From contig NC_052667.1 of NCBI RefSeq assembly GCF_016802725.1, positions 22,714,346 through 22,778,345 of the forward strand: 64,000 nucleotides of DNA. The letters are read 5' to 3'. Positions 1-13,543 of this stretch are shown here, piece by piece. Each line of letters begins with the position of its first letter. The stretch's first letter is position 1. Below the pieces are notes generated by a model. It was not told where the DNA came from and ran no database searches. It worked only from the letters and a program-made list of their open reading frames with translations. Source of the DNA: Solenopsis invicta. Lineage: Eukaryota; Arthropoda; Insecta; Hymenoptera; Formicidae. Both the position numbers and the translations under genes were made by a program.

Positions 1-3000
1 TTTTATTTCGATGTAAGATAAACGCGATATATTTTTATGGGTAGTATTAAAATTTTTTTAAATCTTGATTTCTACGCCGTGAATCATGGTTGACTGAAAC
101 TTGAAAACGACTTTTTAGCATTACTATAAATTTCTACGTTAATTGCATAAATTGACAACTACAATGTATTATTTGCTTATATTAACTGACCCTTTTTTTT
201 TCAAAGAGTCTAACTGTTCACTTTTTGCAATTTTGTTTTTTGATATTATTTGAACCAATTCACAAATTGAAAGCTAAAACTATTCTGCTGGTTTTACAGG
301 CACTTGCAAAGTTTGATTTATTTTCAGATTGATCAATCAACAAGCTAGCAGGGGCGCGGTAAATTGGTGCAGCGGCTGAATCAGAGCTATTGGCAAATTA
401 GGTAAGCTAACTTTAATCCGCTTTGCAGTTCTGCACACATTTGACATTCATCGACGGAGTAACGTAGGATTAAAAGGCTATTATGCTAAATACCTGAAAA
501 TTAATCATGGTTTATCATGAAAAGTCTTAAACACATACTTGTGAGACGCTTTAAATGTGCTGCTTGATAAAACTATTGATATTACTACTGATTGTGAGAA
601 AGACGCAATTGCCAGCCATTCGAGTTTTTTTTTAAAACAAATATGTATACGTACATACGATTGAATAAAAAAGTGCAGCCATGTATTTTCGTTCAAAGAT
701 TTGGCGGGCAAGGAAACCTCAGCAAAAATCTATAAACATCCTCGAAGTTGGACGAAGTTTCGCCCAGGGAATTTAGTTACTCTCTTCGCACTGCAAGAAT
801 TTACAGCGATTAAAACGTTTTCATTAGGTTTATTCAATGCCATAGAATTTGTTTACGGATAACATAAGCCATCAAGCCTGAGGCTAGCGATAGGGGCAGT
901 CGGTTCGTTGATTTGCGCCGACGAAATTCAAATATCTTCTACCGTTGCATTTGGCAAACGTTCTACGTAGTCTGTTCGTAGCCCGGGGCTCATTCGCCAA
1001 TCACGGTGCGCGGTACTTCTTTTTTTCCCCCTCTTTCTTTTGCCCGCTTTCATACGTGCGTTCACCATTCTTTCTGCCGCTGCAAGGGAACATCACCGCG
1101 TCTCTAATCGTACGATGTTACAGTTTCCGTTTTTCTTCCCGAGTTCCATTACTCCTCGCGATCCCGCAAAAATCGCGAACGTTGTATTCAGGCAGAATCA
1201 GCGAATCATTAGAGAATATGTAAAGAGGTAACGGTTTTCATTAGGCAAGGATTAAATTTACATTGGAAGTCTCGACCACATGATTCAAGAAAGCGTTGAT
1301 TCTGATTTCCTTAACAAATTAACTCTGTTAATTATTCGGAATATTATTGAATTCAGTTACTGTTGGATTGCTCTAAGGACTCTCTCGCATTGATTTGTGC
1401 AATCTCGCTAGGTCGCCAATTCAACGGAACAAAAAGTAAAGACTACAATAAAAAAATGTTTACATATTTTCTGTAATAAATATGAAATATATGGAAAGTG
1501 AAACTTCAACGTAAGGAAGCGACGTAATTATTATGACAAATCTAATTTTGTTCTTGTATTTTACATTTTTTTAAATATATAATTGCATTTGCATAATATA
1601 AAATTATAAACAATGGTGTGTAAATCTTTTTCATATTTAATATTTATTAGTAAAATGTTAAAAAATTTATTTTGAAAAACTGCTTGTTATCCTACAGTAC
1701 ATCTTTCTCAGCCAGTAGTAATATCAATGATTTCATCAGACAGAGGATCTCTCCGTTGTCATAGTTATGCTATAATTGGAAAGAAGAACTGCAAAACAAC
1801 AATTTGATAAAAATATCTATTTTGCATTTTGTCTTAATATATTTATATGCATTTTACTGTTTATTATATTGTTTTATTATACCTTATATCGAGATAAAAA
1901 CAATTTCATGTAGTCCGTAAGGTAGTTCAAATCCAATAACGACGTAGAAAGTTAATATAGCTAATGTTATCTATGAAAAATGTTATCAATGTTAAATCTA
2001 TGAAAAGATAGTATTCATATACACACAGAACCATTTTTTTAATAAATTTTATTTATTTTTTAAAAATGGGTCATTTGGTCATGTTCATTTCCAGGCATGG
2101 ATACCTAAATCGGATTGCGATAGTGTTCTATTTTTAGTTAGGGATACATCGATAAAAATTGAAATCGATAGTATCAGCAGAAAATGGATATTCACCAGTT
2201 TTCATGCTATAGGAATTCGCGTAATAATGTGTAACGGTGCACATATGACGGTTGTAACAATTTCATTTAACGTTTCTTGCAACAGAATTTTATTTCGTTG
2301 CATGTTAAACATTGTTAAAATGAATCATGGCATCAATTTGTGCTCATAATTTATTTAAAATCGAAAACGTAAAATGCATAAATCATTGAAAGCCATTGAG
2401 ATCGAAACAAACAAAAGGATTAATAGTGGAACATAATGTACTAGATACGTTAACTATAATCGTCATTATTTTTATATTCTTATACAAATGTAATATTATT
2501 ACGTGTGAATAATTTACGTTGAGTTTAGGCATTACTCGAATGATTTATCTATCAATTTAATTGATGTAACTGTTAAATAAACTAGAAACATTTTTAATCA
2601 TAATTGTATATAAATTTTCCAGCAATCAAACTTGAGAGCTTCATGATAAAGAAAGAGAAAATATTATACTTTAATAATCATTATTTTTTTTTATTTATTA
2701 CTTATTTCCAAGGAATAAATCTTTATAAATTATAGACTTTTTCAGTCATTTTGATGGCAAATATTTATGGAGGTACATGTAGGTTTATGGACACATTTTT
2801 TTATGGCAGACTGTTACCCCATAGCACTTGTCGAATAAAACATGAAAGTGTACATGCATTTATTCGTTTCTTCCTTACGACGAATGTTAAGAGCATTTGT
2901 AAAAATCTGCTATAAGAAAAGAATGGAGGAATGTATTTTTATGATCGAAGCTGCTGAGCTCGAAGATTTTGTCTCTCTAGAGTTTGAATTTTAGAATTTG

Positions 3001-3514
3001 AGCTTCGTGGATCCCCGATGCGTACGCAAAATGATCTTATAACGTGGCTAATATTCATCAATGCACGATCGGTACGTCGTTATTGGCGCACGTACGTCTC
3101 CAGGCAAAACAGCAGGTCGCTCGGATGAGCAAATAAATTTGACTGTAATTAACAGCTGAGTTTAGTAAAGTTATTATTTGGCCTTACGTACCGGGCGATC
3201 GAGTACGAGCACTGCGACACGCGCACATATTTATTATACAACAACGGGGAGATTATAAATTGTTAAAATAAATATATATCTCTCGTCCCACGTACCTCGT
3301 CTTCATATCTTCTCGCCGACACACGCGCGTTGTCCGTGCTCGCACGATAGTTTTCCTCTCTACTCTATCTCTTTTTTTCTTCTTTTTACGGCCGTCATTA
3401 CGAACTCGCGGAAGCAACTCGATGTTGCGCTGCTTCGTAGGTCGCCGAATGGAAAAATTCACTTTCGGAGAAGAAAAGTCATACGTCATTGACATCGCAC
3501 AACGTATCTTATCT
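1..3514. other. AT-rich intergenic DNA, no gene seen
   Basis: Mostly AT-rich single-copy-looking sequence with a modest GC-richer patch near 900-1220. Open frames are short and lack motifs. Confidence 0.6.
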
Positions 3515-3760
3515 ACGAAAAGAACGGTTTTGCTGAAATATCTAAAAATTTAGCCAGCTACAGATCTGAAAGTCATTATGCTGACCTATTAAGAAAATTA
3601 TGTATGGATTTAAGCTGGTCGCTAGAATGCTAGAACTTCCCGCAGCAATATTATCATTCTTGAGCATCCTACATAATTATTTTGATGGTCCAACAAGTTT
3701 ATTTTTCAGTTCAATATTTAGTTGAATTTTTAAAGATTTCAACAAAAGCATTCTTGTACA
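3515..3760. mobile_element. Palindromic MITE-like family A, copy 1
   Basis: The left end carries ACGAAAAGAACGGTTTTGCT and the CTACAGATCTGAAA core; the right end carries the complementary TTTTTAAAGATTTCAAC and AGCATTCTTG. It shares order and sequence with the copies at 23.4, 23.6, 23.9, 35.4 and 49.3 kb and is strongly diverged. Confidence 0.6.
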
Positions 3761-6300
3761 AATTAATTTTACCATTAATTTTGTAGCGAAGTGAGAAAGT
3801 GAGAAAAAGTAACTAAACGTTCGTAAATAATTATTCGCTTTTTTGGGAATATAGAATGCACGCGATCCCTTGTACGCGATTGGGAATAATACTCGATGAT
3901 TTTAAGTATGGAAATCTTCACACGCGTGTGCGATACCGTTTTGAAATCCATATCGACATTACTCGATATTTGACCGCAAAGGAGATCGCTGGTAGCTTTG
4001 AAGTAACTGAAATCAAATATCGTTGTCCGGCAAAATATTAACGTAATGCGAAATATCTCATTTGTTTATTGGAAATTTAAGACGTTGTTTGAAAATGTAG
4101 CGCGCTTCTATTTAATGCTGTATAACAAAGAATATTAAAGACACACACGTGATATTATACGTTCGCTGCTTGTATTACAAATACAAACAGCGTGTATTCA
4201 GTTACGTTGGAATATATCATTTCACAAAACAACCTCATCTGTTTATTTTAAATAATATTACATTACCCGTTGATCACTTCTGCAGATTCAAAAATAGACT
4301 TTTATACAGTCACAGGTTTTTCAACAGATATTTTTTTCGTCTTTATATCGTAGACATACATGTACGATTTGCCGACGAATCATTGACAACTATCAACATC
4401 AATACCTGGCCCCAAAAACATCCGTCATCAAATACCAACGGCGAGATATTGTTTGGAGTAGATACGCCGCGCGTTTAATATGAACCACCGACATTTTCAA
4501 AGCGTCGATATGTAAGCCACGTCTCTACGCGGGGATTTTGCGCGCGGATGCGTTCTTGCGTGCGTTCTCGCATGCATTTGCGAACTGTGGTGTGCGTTAC
4601 AACATGTCCGTTACTCCGTGAAATTTGATAACGATTTCACGATGTTTGTCGAATGCAAACCATAGTGTGGCTACCGCGTTAATTAATTTGATTCTGACCG
4701 TGATTCCTGCGCTCCTTGTTCAATTCTGTGCTTTAGCTTTATTGGAAACACATTTTTTACGCCGTGTACATATTTAATGTGTCCGGTCAATGTGCGAAAA
4801 CCAGCTCGAGAAATCTGATGAGAATGGAACATTCCGGATGGTAGGGAAAATTTGATCATGCAGATATTTAAACAGCGCGATTTTCTCTCTCCATTGATAT
4901 ATCATTTGTTATTTCTGACTGAAGTTGAAGCATCACGTTATGCAAATTTCAGAGCCACTTGCACAAATCATATTTCCAATGATTTGTCTCAAATTGGATC
5001 TCATCATATCTTTAAAAGGATTATAAAGGGGTCAAAATAAGATTGATGAGATTCATTGATTTTATTCAAATTTCGTTGAAAGAAAAGTATTTGATATCTG
5101 CGGCTATAAATGCATGGTAAAATAATTCTAGTTAATTGCTCCATTTTTTATAATTATTATAATTATTACTGTTATAAAGTTAGTAATAATAACGTTGGGT
5201 TTATAGTTTTATGAGAAAAAAAATTTAACATAAATCGAATTTAATTTAACATAAATTATGATAATTTCAAATATAATCTAATGAAATAAAATGCTATGTA
5301 TATCAAAAATTAAATAAATATTTCCTCGTAGTAAAAGCAATTACAATTACAGTGAATATAACTGCTGACATTTGCTTAATATTTACGTATTATAATAATG
5401 ATAACTAATAGTTACAATTTGCATGAAACAACTATAAATATGTAGCTGGTGCTGAAAATGAATTATATTAAAATTATGGTAATTTCAACCATTTTTCCTC
5501 TCAGTGTTCTTGAACGTTCATTGTAAAAAAAAAGTATTCTTCATGCAATAAGCAAAACGTTCTTCCGGATATTTTTATTTCTTCAGTCGTGCAAAGAGTG
5601 TATTACGGTTTATTCGTACGACGGTAAAAAAAGATGTTTCTCAGAAAAAAAATAGCGGAATGCGACGGCCGATCACTTGTGTTTTATACCTCTATCAAGA
5701 GCAAAGTATGTCGCGTTATCAGACATAAAATTCCTGAAAGCGCATCTTACATCTACTGATAAGTAGTGAGGCACACTGAGTTATCAGACAACGTATCTTA
5801 AGAGCAGTCGTAAAAGAGTAAGAACTACGTAGTCAATAACTGTATCGAGAAAATGGATGCTTCAAGCACTCTTCTACGTTTTAGTCAATATTCATGCCGT
5901 TTAATTTAATCTATTGTAAAAAAGTATTTGTAACGTAATTATTAGAATGATCGATATATTTATATTGAAACTATTAGATTTACAGAGTGAGAATTCTTTA
6001 AATTCTCTGTTGGAAGAAATATATAATACGAGATAGAATAATAAAAGAAAAGGTTAATTTTTTAAGTAAATAATTTCTGTATAACAGTAATTATTCTGTA
6101 AAATATCGATATATGTATATAAAAGTTGGCAAGTTTGATTCGTTTTTCTACTAGCCACAGCGTATTAAAAAAATGTTTTGTGGTATTAACAAGACGCCTC
6201 TTGAACCGAGAATAATGAGTAAACTTGTCTACCGTCGAGAAAAAGAATACTAAATTGACTGAGATCAGTAAGAGAAGAATAGACCGATTAAAGGATTAAA
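3761..6300. other. AT-rich intergenic DNA, no gene seen
   Basis: No exon with credible splice sites and composition. The 109-codon frame at 4149-4478 is low in charged residues and lacks any motif. Confidence 0.6.
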
Positions 6301-6860
6301 GAAGCGAGAGCGCGACGCTTTGTTCATCGATCAGTAGCAAAAGGAGGCCCGGATTGTTGGACAATGTACCCTATTCCCATGGAAAGTCCCCTCTACTCAG
6401 CGCTGATCATTCTGGAACTTCCGAGAGCGCGGTGGCGGGATACACCGCTCATTTTCTCTACCGGCGGATCGTTACACGTCCTTCTCCTTGTTTTCTCCTT
6501 ATTGCCGAGCGCTAACTTTCAATGGCAGTTTCCCCGGGGTTGAAACGATCGCGCAGCGTCTGTTGCACGGCGCGCGGCGACTCCGAGACTCCCCGGGCTG
6601 GGGTGGAGTTGGTTGCGCGTACGATGAAAGGACACGGGGGTGTAAGAGCACGCGAGAGGGGGCAGCGAGATAAGAAGATTATCCGTCAGGAGCACAGAGT
6701 GATAAACAGTGGGGATGAGGGGCAGGAGGGTGAAAGAGGCGGGCGGAGTAGCGAACTCATTGGAATTGTGCGCGCGGAGAACATATAGGGGGAGAAAAAC
6801 GTCCCTTAAACCGCGGCGCGACACCGGGCGGTGTCGTCGTTAGGTGGTAGGGAATCAGAA
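6301..6860. other. CpG-rich island
   Basis: Sharp rise in GC and CpG relative to both flanks, with overlapping open frames on both strands of biased Arg/Ser/Gly composition. Possible regulatory DNA or untranslated exon; no protein family seen. Confidence 0.6.
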
Positions 6861-7612
6861 GGTTATTTATCGCGCACATTTCTGCGCGATTCCGTGTTTT
6901 TCAAGGTGTTTCGTAAAGTAGGTTAGATGTCAGCTAAATTTTGTCTCTTGCGATATTTATAACCCGGTAGAATGTGGAACTATTTTCGATGCTCCATATA
7001 TTAGCCTTTCTTCTGCTTTGTTTGCTCCTAACGAATGGCTCGGCTTTTTCTGATTTGCATGCCGAATACATTTTCATATCGTTGATTCTCTCGATAATGT
7101 CGCCAGTTATACAAATGGCGCTAATGAAGACTTATTTTTGTAGTCAATATGTAGATACGTTATCTTCCTTTCGTTATGCATTATGATTTTACTCAAAAAT
7201 TACATTTTTATTAGATAATTAGTAAAAAATTTAGTTTATTTTTATTTCGTTGAAATTTTATCTAAAATATGAAAAATATACAAGGAAAATTATTTTTTCT
7301 CTCCCGTCATATTTACGTTTTATGCCTAACTGTTCTCTCTTGTTTTTTTTACACATGCGAGCCGCGACACTTCAGAATTAATTTTCCTTGTTTAAAAAAT
7401 ATTCTTCCTAATATTACGTATACTTTAACATTTTTAGAAGGTATTTACATGGTTGTTTATTAAAAAAAAATAATTGTGTATAGATGTGACTAATTGCAGT
7501 GTTTTTAATTTTTCAAGGAAAGGAAGTATACTAGTTTATTTGTATCGAATCGTGTGTAAAGAGTTTATGTCGATCAAAAAGATAAGATTTGACTGTTTAT
7601 ATATGCCGCATA

Positions 7613-8031
7613 CTGAGAGAAAAAAATGATTGCAATTGTCATAATTTAACTATGATTTATAGTCATTTATAAAAATAGTTGTGCTCTATAATTGCACTGA
7701 AAAAAAGTTTTTTTCTATCAAATCATTTTCCTTAAATAATTATTAGTACACAATATAATTTATCTTTAAACTAGAAAATATTTTTTTAATCAAGGAAATG
7801 ATGTTAAAAAATATTTATTAGAAAATACAAATTTCTTTTTTAGCGCGCAATTACATTTATTACAAATTCTGTAATAAATCCATAGTAAAATTTTTCACTG
7901 TTAGTAAAATTTAAACACAAGGTATTATTATCATTAACATTATTGCAGTAATAATTATAAAAATGGAGCTCTCCGTCATAATTATTTTACCACGCAGTTA
8001 TGGTCACAAATACCAAACACTTTTCTCTCAG
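7613..8031. mobile_element. Possible diverged element with 11-bp inverted ends
   Basis: CTGAGAGAAAA occurs as an exact inverted pair at the two limits. Weaker inverted similarity follows (CATAA, TTTTTATAATT modules). The distance and AT-rich interior fit an old MITE, but no target duplication is evident and the match is short. Confidence 0.3.
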
Positions 8032-8110
8032 CGCAGTGCATCGAGTATTACCATTTTGCCAGTACGTTTTCCATAAAGTATGACGAAAAATACGCAGCAC
8101 TTAGAGGCAT

Positions 8111-8890
8111 CTATATGAGCAATAGTCTACCGTCCGCTTTTCTACCGTCCGCTTTCGCGACACGTTACAGATGACAGATATCCGGGCGTCGGTGAATTCC
8201 TCCGGCATCTATCCTCGAAAAAGCATGATCCTCGAGACAAGCTCGAACATTATTACTTGGGCTGGGAGACCGCGCCGCCAGCTATCCGGCTAACGGGCGC
8301 TTTTTTCGCGATGTCTGGTCGTTACCGCCGAAGCGCGTCCGTTTCCGTATATAATATCAGAAACCGAGATATTTCTTATACCTCTCGACTCGCGCGTTTG
8401 CTCCATCTCTCACGCGCGACGACCGCGAGCAATTTTTCCGTCGTTCGCGCTGCGCTTTTCTCGTCGCCTCGAACGCGCGACGCAATTTATCAGCATGACC
8501 CGCATCCGCGGGCGCACGGCTGGAGCGCGCGGATTTATCGCAATTATGCCCCAGACAAAGGGGAGGCGAAAGCGAGAGAGAAAGAGAGAGATGGGGATGG
8601 AACGTGCTTGCTCGCTACTCGGCGTCATTTATTTTTCGCGACTTCGCCTCGTAATCCGCGGGACGGAAGCCGGGTGATACTTTCTAACGACCGGCCGCTA
8701 CGCATAGCGAGACCGTCGAAATGTATATATTTTTTTTCAATTAACGTCCACTTTGAGATCGGACGCCGCGTCGGGCACGTCGCCGAGCCCGATTCCTTGC
8801 GCGTATTTTCGCCTTACGCCCCTTTCAATCACTCGATATCGTCCCGTCCGTTTTCTCACAACATTCTGAATGTCAGGAACTAATCTTTTG
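8111..8890. other. CpG-rich island with long non-gene-like frame
   Basis: A 208-codon frame (8257-8883, plus) starts at a non-ATG codon and is Arg/Ser rich without motifs. CpG-rich DNA lacks stop codons, which explains it. Possible first exon or regulatory DNA of an unseen gene. Confidence 0.55.
8127..8156. repeat. 15-bp tandem duplication
   Basis: The unit CTACCGTCCGCTTTT occurs twice in succession, the second ending CTTTC. Confidence 0.75.
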
Positions 8891-10999
8891 TCGCTCGCGT
8901 ACTGTTACATTTCAACGTACATATAATCTGCATCATGCAGTCGGTTTTAGCTCGACTTTCTAGCTGAGTCGCATTGCAAATGAATGTTTTTGTGAATTTA
9001 GTAGTAATAGATTCGCCGTTTTCATTGTCTTAATGGAAAATTCTGTTTCGCGAACAGAAACTTTATATAATTAAATAGTAGAAAATCGCTAATACTGACA
9101 TGAGTTCCTTAAAATGGCACTTTTATTTCTCGAAAATAAACATTGTATTTTATTAATACTAATAAAAATATGATGCTCAGATAATTAAAGAAGATGTAAT
9201 TCTTATATCCGTGGTTGGTTTTTATCTAAAATCTGCTAACAACAAATTCTTCAAATGCGTAAATAATATTGTTACGAATTTTTTTGTACAAATTGAGCAG
9301 GTTAAACGACAGGGTGTACGCTATTCATATTAGATCATTTTACATATTTGCAGCGTTTTAAGATTGTTTTACATTTTTTTTCATTATTTTTAATGCTATT
9401 GTAAACGCAAAATTGGAGTGTAACGTAAACTGGTTTATTTATAAATAGAATATAAAATGGTTATAGGATAAAAAAGGTGTCACATGAGATTCATCTATTA
9501 AGTTGCTAAATTAATCTAATCTTTATATATACTATTATGTTTCATATTGCGTCTTGCAGAACAGCATAAGCTTATATAAATCGAAAATCGTTTTGCATCA
9601 AAGTGAACAGCATAAAATATTTGTATGAATTGACGAAAATTGTTTTACATCGAAGTGAAAAATTTCTCATGTACAATAACTTGTAAGTATTTTTGTAGAT
9701 GATTCATGTGAATGAAAAAAAGAAGAAAAATTTGCATTGCTGCTTACTATATCGGTTTTAGAATTTATTTGGTCAAACACTTATTTTTATTTATTCTACG
9801 AAAAACTTAATTATTACAAAATTTAAAAGAATATGAAAATTACTTTTGGTAGGAGACACTCTCTAGTTTGTATTTATGCTTCCAAAGATTTATTTTTAGT
9901 TTTTGTTTAAGAATTACAAGTAAAACACGAAGTGGTATGTATTGGCCATCTTCCTCTATTATATAAAATAGATAAAGAAAATTCCTGAGAAAGAGTCGAA
10001 GCAAAAAATTTGTTAGTTTGCGCAATGGATATGCCAAGCCTTTTATCTAATCCTTTCAATCCTTTCTACAGTAGCAACGTAGTTAGCTACGAAACGTGAT
10101 CGCCTTGTAGTCAGTCTAAAGTAAAATGCCCTTCTTTTCTGAATGAGTCTTTCGACGTTTTGATGTCAAAGCGGTTTGCTGAGCTATCTCGGAGAGTGCT
10201 GATTTGGTACATTGAAGAATTTTTTTTCTATACATATTTAATTTATAAAAATATACTAATATTTTATCGCAAAATTTTGCTTTCATGATCGCTTCCATGT
10301 AATATCATCGTTCCTAATTATTAACATTCGGAGTTGCGATATTTTATTATCGATGTTTTATTACAGAGTCAATGAACTTGCTATTGAAAATATTTGATGT
10401 ATCTGAATCGTTTCAAATTGAATCGCGTAAAAAGTAATGAAAATGAAGAAATATTTAATAATGTAGGTCACATCTCAAACATGTCACATTTCCAATTATT
10501 ACTAAAAAATTTTCAATTTTATAGATTATTCTATTATTATGTTTGAGTATCTGTGTAAAACATTTGAACATAGTTCTTTCATTGCTTTTATTTTAAACGT
10601 TATTCAAATTTTTTTTACTTGATTCTAATGTAAAATTTTTATAGCATTTTACACTTTACTTATTTGCAAATTTGATGAGAAGGTAGCATTACGAATTAAA
10701 TAAAATTTTTTTATGTATACTAATAAATAATTTCTACTAAATATTCATGCAAAAGTTTATTTTAATCTATTTTACTCGTTCAATAATTATTTATTTAAAA
10801 CTACAGTAAAATAGAATTATTTTCGCCGCATAAGTCATTATTATAAAGTAAACGAAATTTTTTATTATTTTGTTTTTTGCAGCTAGCTTCGGAACCAACA
10901 TTCGAGCATTCACAATCAAATTTTTGGTCATTAATTACAGAAGAAAGAATAAATTTAAGAGGTCTGCAGTTTTTAAATTTCAATAACTGCTAGTTGGTA
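8891..10999. other. AT-rich intergenic DNA, no gene seen
   Basis: Only short frames, plus the tandem duplication at 9562-9658. Confidence 0.6.
9562..9658. repeat. Two-copy tandem duplication, unit about 46-50 bp
   Basis: CAGCATAA is followed by GAAAAT.GTTTT.CATC.AAGTGAA twice in succession (9562-9607 and 9608-9658), with diverged sequence between the blocks. Confidence 0.6.
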
Positions 11000-11640
11000 T
11001 TTAGAGCCGAGAAATATCCTTAAGCTCGCGCGACTGAATTCCATACATCCTTCCGTAGCCGCTTAAACTTTACGTTAATAAATTCATTAGGACATTCGTA
11101 AATCGTACGAAACGTAGCGAGGCGTTTATGAACGTCTTGAAGTCGCGCCGCGAATTTATGTCCCTCGGAAAGTTTGGTCGTTCCGCCGGGGTATATGGAG
11201 TTACATTAAGCGTCATATTCCGCGGCTGTGTGACTGTTCTCGAGTCGCGCGCGGAGCTTGAGCGCGATATTACGTGAAAGCTTACAAAATCGAATTTTCG
11301 ATGCGCCTGTTCGCTAGGCCGCTCGTCGAGGAAAATCGGATTTTCGGGGATTTGTCAGATGCGCGCGCTCAAAAGAATTCAACTGAGTCCGTGATCGCCA
11401 GGACGCCGGACGACAGTGAACGTGCGATTTCAATATTTACTTTATTCCCTACGCGCGCACGCGAACGGCAATATTGCGTCGCAAATGGGCCAGTAAAGGC
11501 TCGGAAAGCGAGTTTTTAACGCGTTTTAAGCATTTTAACGGAGCGTCAGATCGTCTCCCGTTTAGGAATAGGAACGTTTTTCACGCCGTTCACGGTGGCA
11601 AAAGGTTGCCCGGGTGAAAGCACGATTCAACACAGCAAAA
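11000..11640. other. CpG-rich island
   Basis: An island with an 81-codon frame (11274-11519, plus) that lacks any family signature. Confidence 0.5.
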
Positions 11641-12599
11641 TCATGCTATATGCAAACTTTTTCAACGACACTTTTTACCAGATGGAATTGACAGTATCCG
11701 AGTATTTTTGAAGCATTATGAATAGCATCGTTGAGGCGCTGATCATTTATTTCTGGTTCATTGCATTTTATTCAACTGTATATTTTATGTATTGAAATGC
11801 ATTTAAGTTATTTCGATATTTTTTTCTTGTTCACGTATATTACGTTAATAGCGTATTCGTTTTTATATATAAAATTTCTTAAATTTAATTTATATTGTAT
11901 GTTCAAAATAATTCACTCATTTAGGTTAATTTCATTATAAAATGAATGTGTTAGAAAATAATATAAATATTTCTCAACAATTAACATTAAAGTGTGATAC
12001 TTTGATACGATTTGGAAACAGAGACCGCGGAAATATATTTCTTCAGCAAAATAATTTTTAATACGTTAACACGTTTACTTATTTATTTTAGGTATGTTTC
12101 AAACTGTATTATTTTTATTATTGTTTGATTATTTATCATTTAATTATGTTATTTTAAGACTAAGAAATATTGAATATTAATTTAACACTAAATGTTCAAA
12201 TAAAATGTCATAATGTTAAATTAATGCTTAAATATATTAAAAATGCAACACGAAAACTTTTACAACGACCGGTTTTAATATAAATATAAAACTTTTTGTT
12301 CTGTGCAATTAATATAATTATTAATGTATATACGAGCTCATATTAATTTTATGTTAAAATTGGATCTAAAGTTTTATTAATATCTTATTAAAAACATATT
12401 TAAAATATCTGCTGTAATTTATGTACTCGCATACATACATTTTAATAAGTTTAAATATTTTTAAAACAAGTAAAAATATTTTACGATCTCGTTCTCCATA
12501 CACAAAGTAATTATGAAATAATGTTCACAGTTATCATCGGTGTGCTAAGTTATTAAAATTTTCGCGTTCGGTGACATAATTCTGTCTTATTTGTTTATA
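11641..12599. other. AT-rich intergenic DNA, no gene seen
   Basis: Very AT-rich; nothing recognisable. Confidence 0.6.
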
Positions 12600-13470
12600 A
12601 AGAGGCGAAGCAGGTCGTGTAAACGCAACTGCCAACGGCGATCAGCGAGACGGAATGAACTCGACTGATTTATAACGCAGCGATATTCTACACGAAAATA
12701 TTATACGCGTACATCCTCTCGCGGTGTTAGGGAACACGCACGAGACGAGACGCTTCTGTGCTCGTTTCCGTAACCCGTAGTCTGAAAAGCGGATAGAAAG
12801 CTCGCACTCTCCCGAGTTCATTTCCGCTCCATCTCTTCCCGTAACGCGCGCCGGCCGTGCTGCCGCATCAAAAAACATCATAAAGTCGGCGCATGCACCC
12901 GTCCCGACCGACCGACCGACCGACCAACCCTTCCCGAGCGCAAACTCTGTGCCAGGTCGACCTTTCCAGCGGCTATAGGCGACCGGGAACCTGCTCGTTT
13001 CGCTACCATCCTCCTCCCTCGTTCGCCACCCGCCGCTCTCTTTCCCACGCCCTTCATGTAATCACATCCGCGATCATCCTTTGACGCGCGGATCCGCGCG
13101 CATCTCTTCGGATGCATTCGAATCCTCGGGTCAACCAACAGCGCGAATCCATTAGCCGAATTCTGGTTCATTGAATTTTTTCGACAGCTGTCGGACGAAT
13201 GACAGCGGGCCGTTGTCTAAAAACCATCGTCCGCAAGGATGCAAGAGGCACATAATAACGGACAATAATGTTGCGAGTTTCCTCTTTTTTTTTGCGCGCG
13301 CGATGGGCATGGAGAACGACCCGAAGATTCAATCGATATCCACCCAAGTCGCGTCGCTGCCATAATACCTTTTGTGCGCGTTTTATAACATTTTCCGTTA
13401 TCATATTTTCCGTCGCTGCGAGGAAGGAGAAAATAATTTTTAACGGTCACATTTTTGTTCGATAAGATTT
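12600..13470. other. CpG-rich island
   Basis: Contains the (CCGA)n tract. Several overlapping frames of 60-97 codons lie on both strands with none standing out. Confidence 0.55.
12904..12925. repeat. (CCGA)n tetranucleotide tract
   Basis: Five CCGA units within a CpG-rich island. Confidence 0.85.
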
Positions 13471-13512
13471 GTCCTTTTATTTTCTTACTTTTTTCTTTGA
13501 CATGGCTGACAG

Positions 13513-13517
<5 letters not shown>

Positions 13518-13543
<26 letters not shown>
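13518..13543. repeat. (TG)n microsatellite
   Basis: About 13 uninterrupted TG units. Confidence 0.95.

Noticed and set aside
8257..8883. 208-codon open frame
   Set aside because: Non-ATG start, Arg/Ser-rich, no motif. It lies in a CpG-rich island where stops are rare and other frames are also open.
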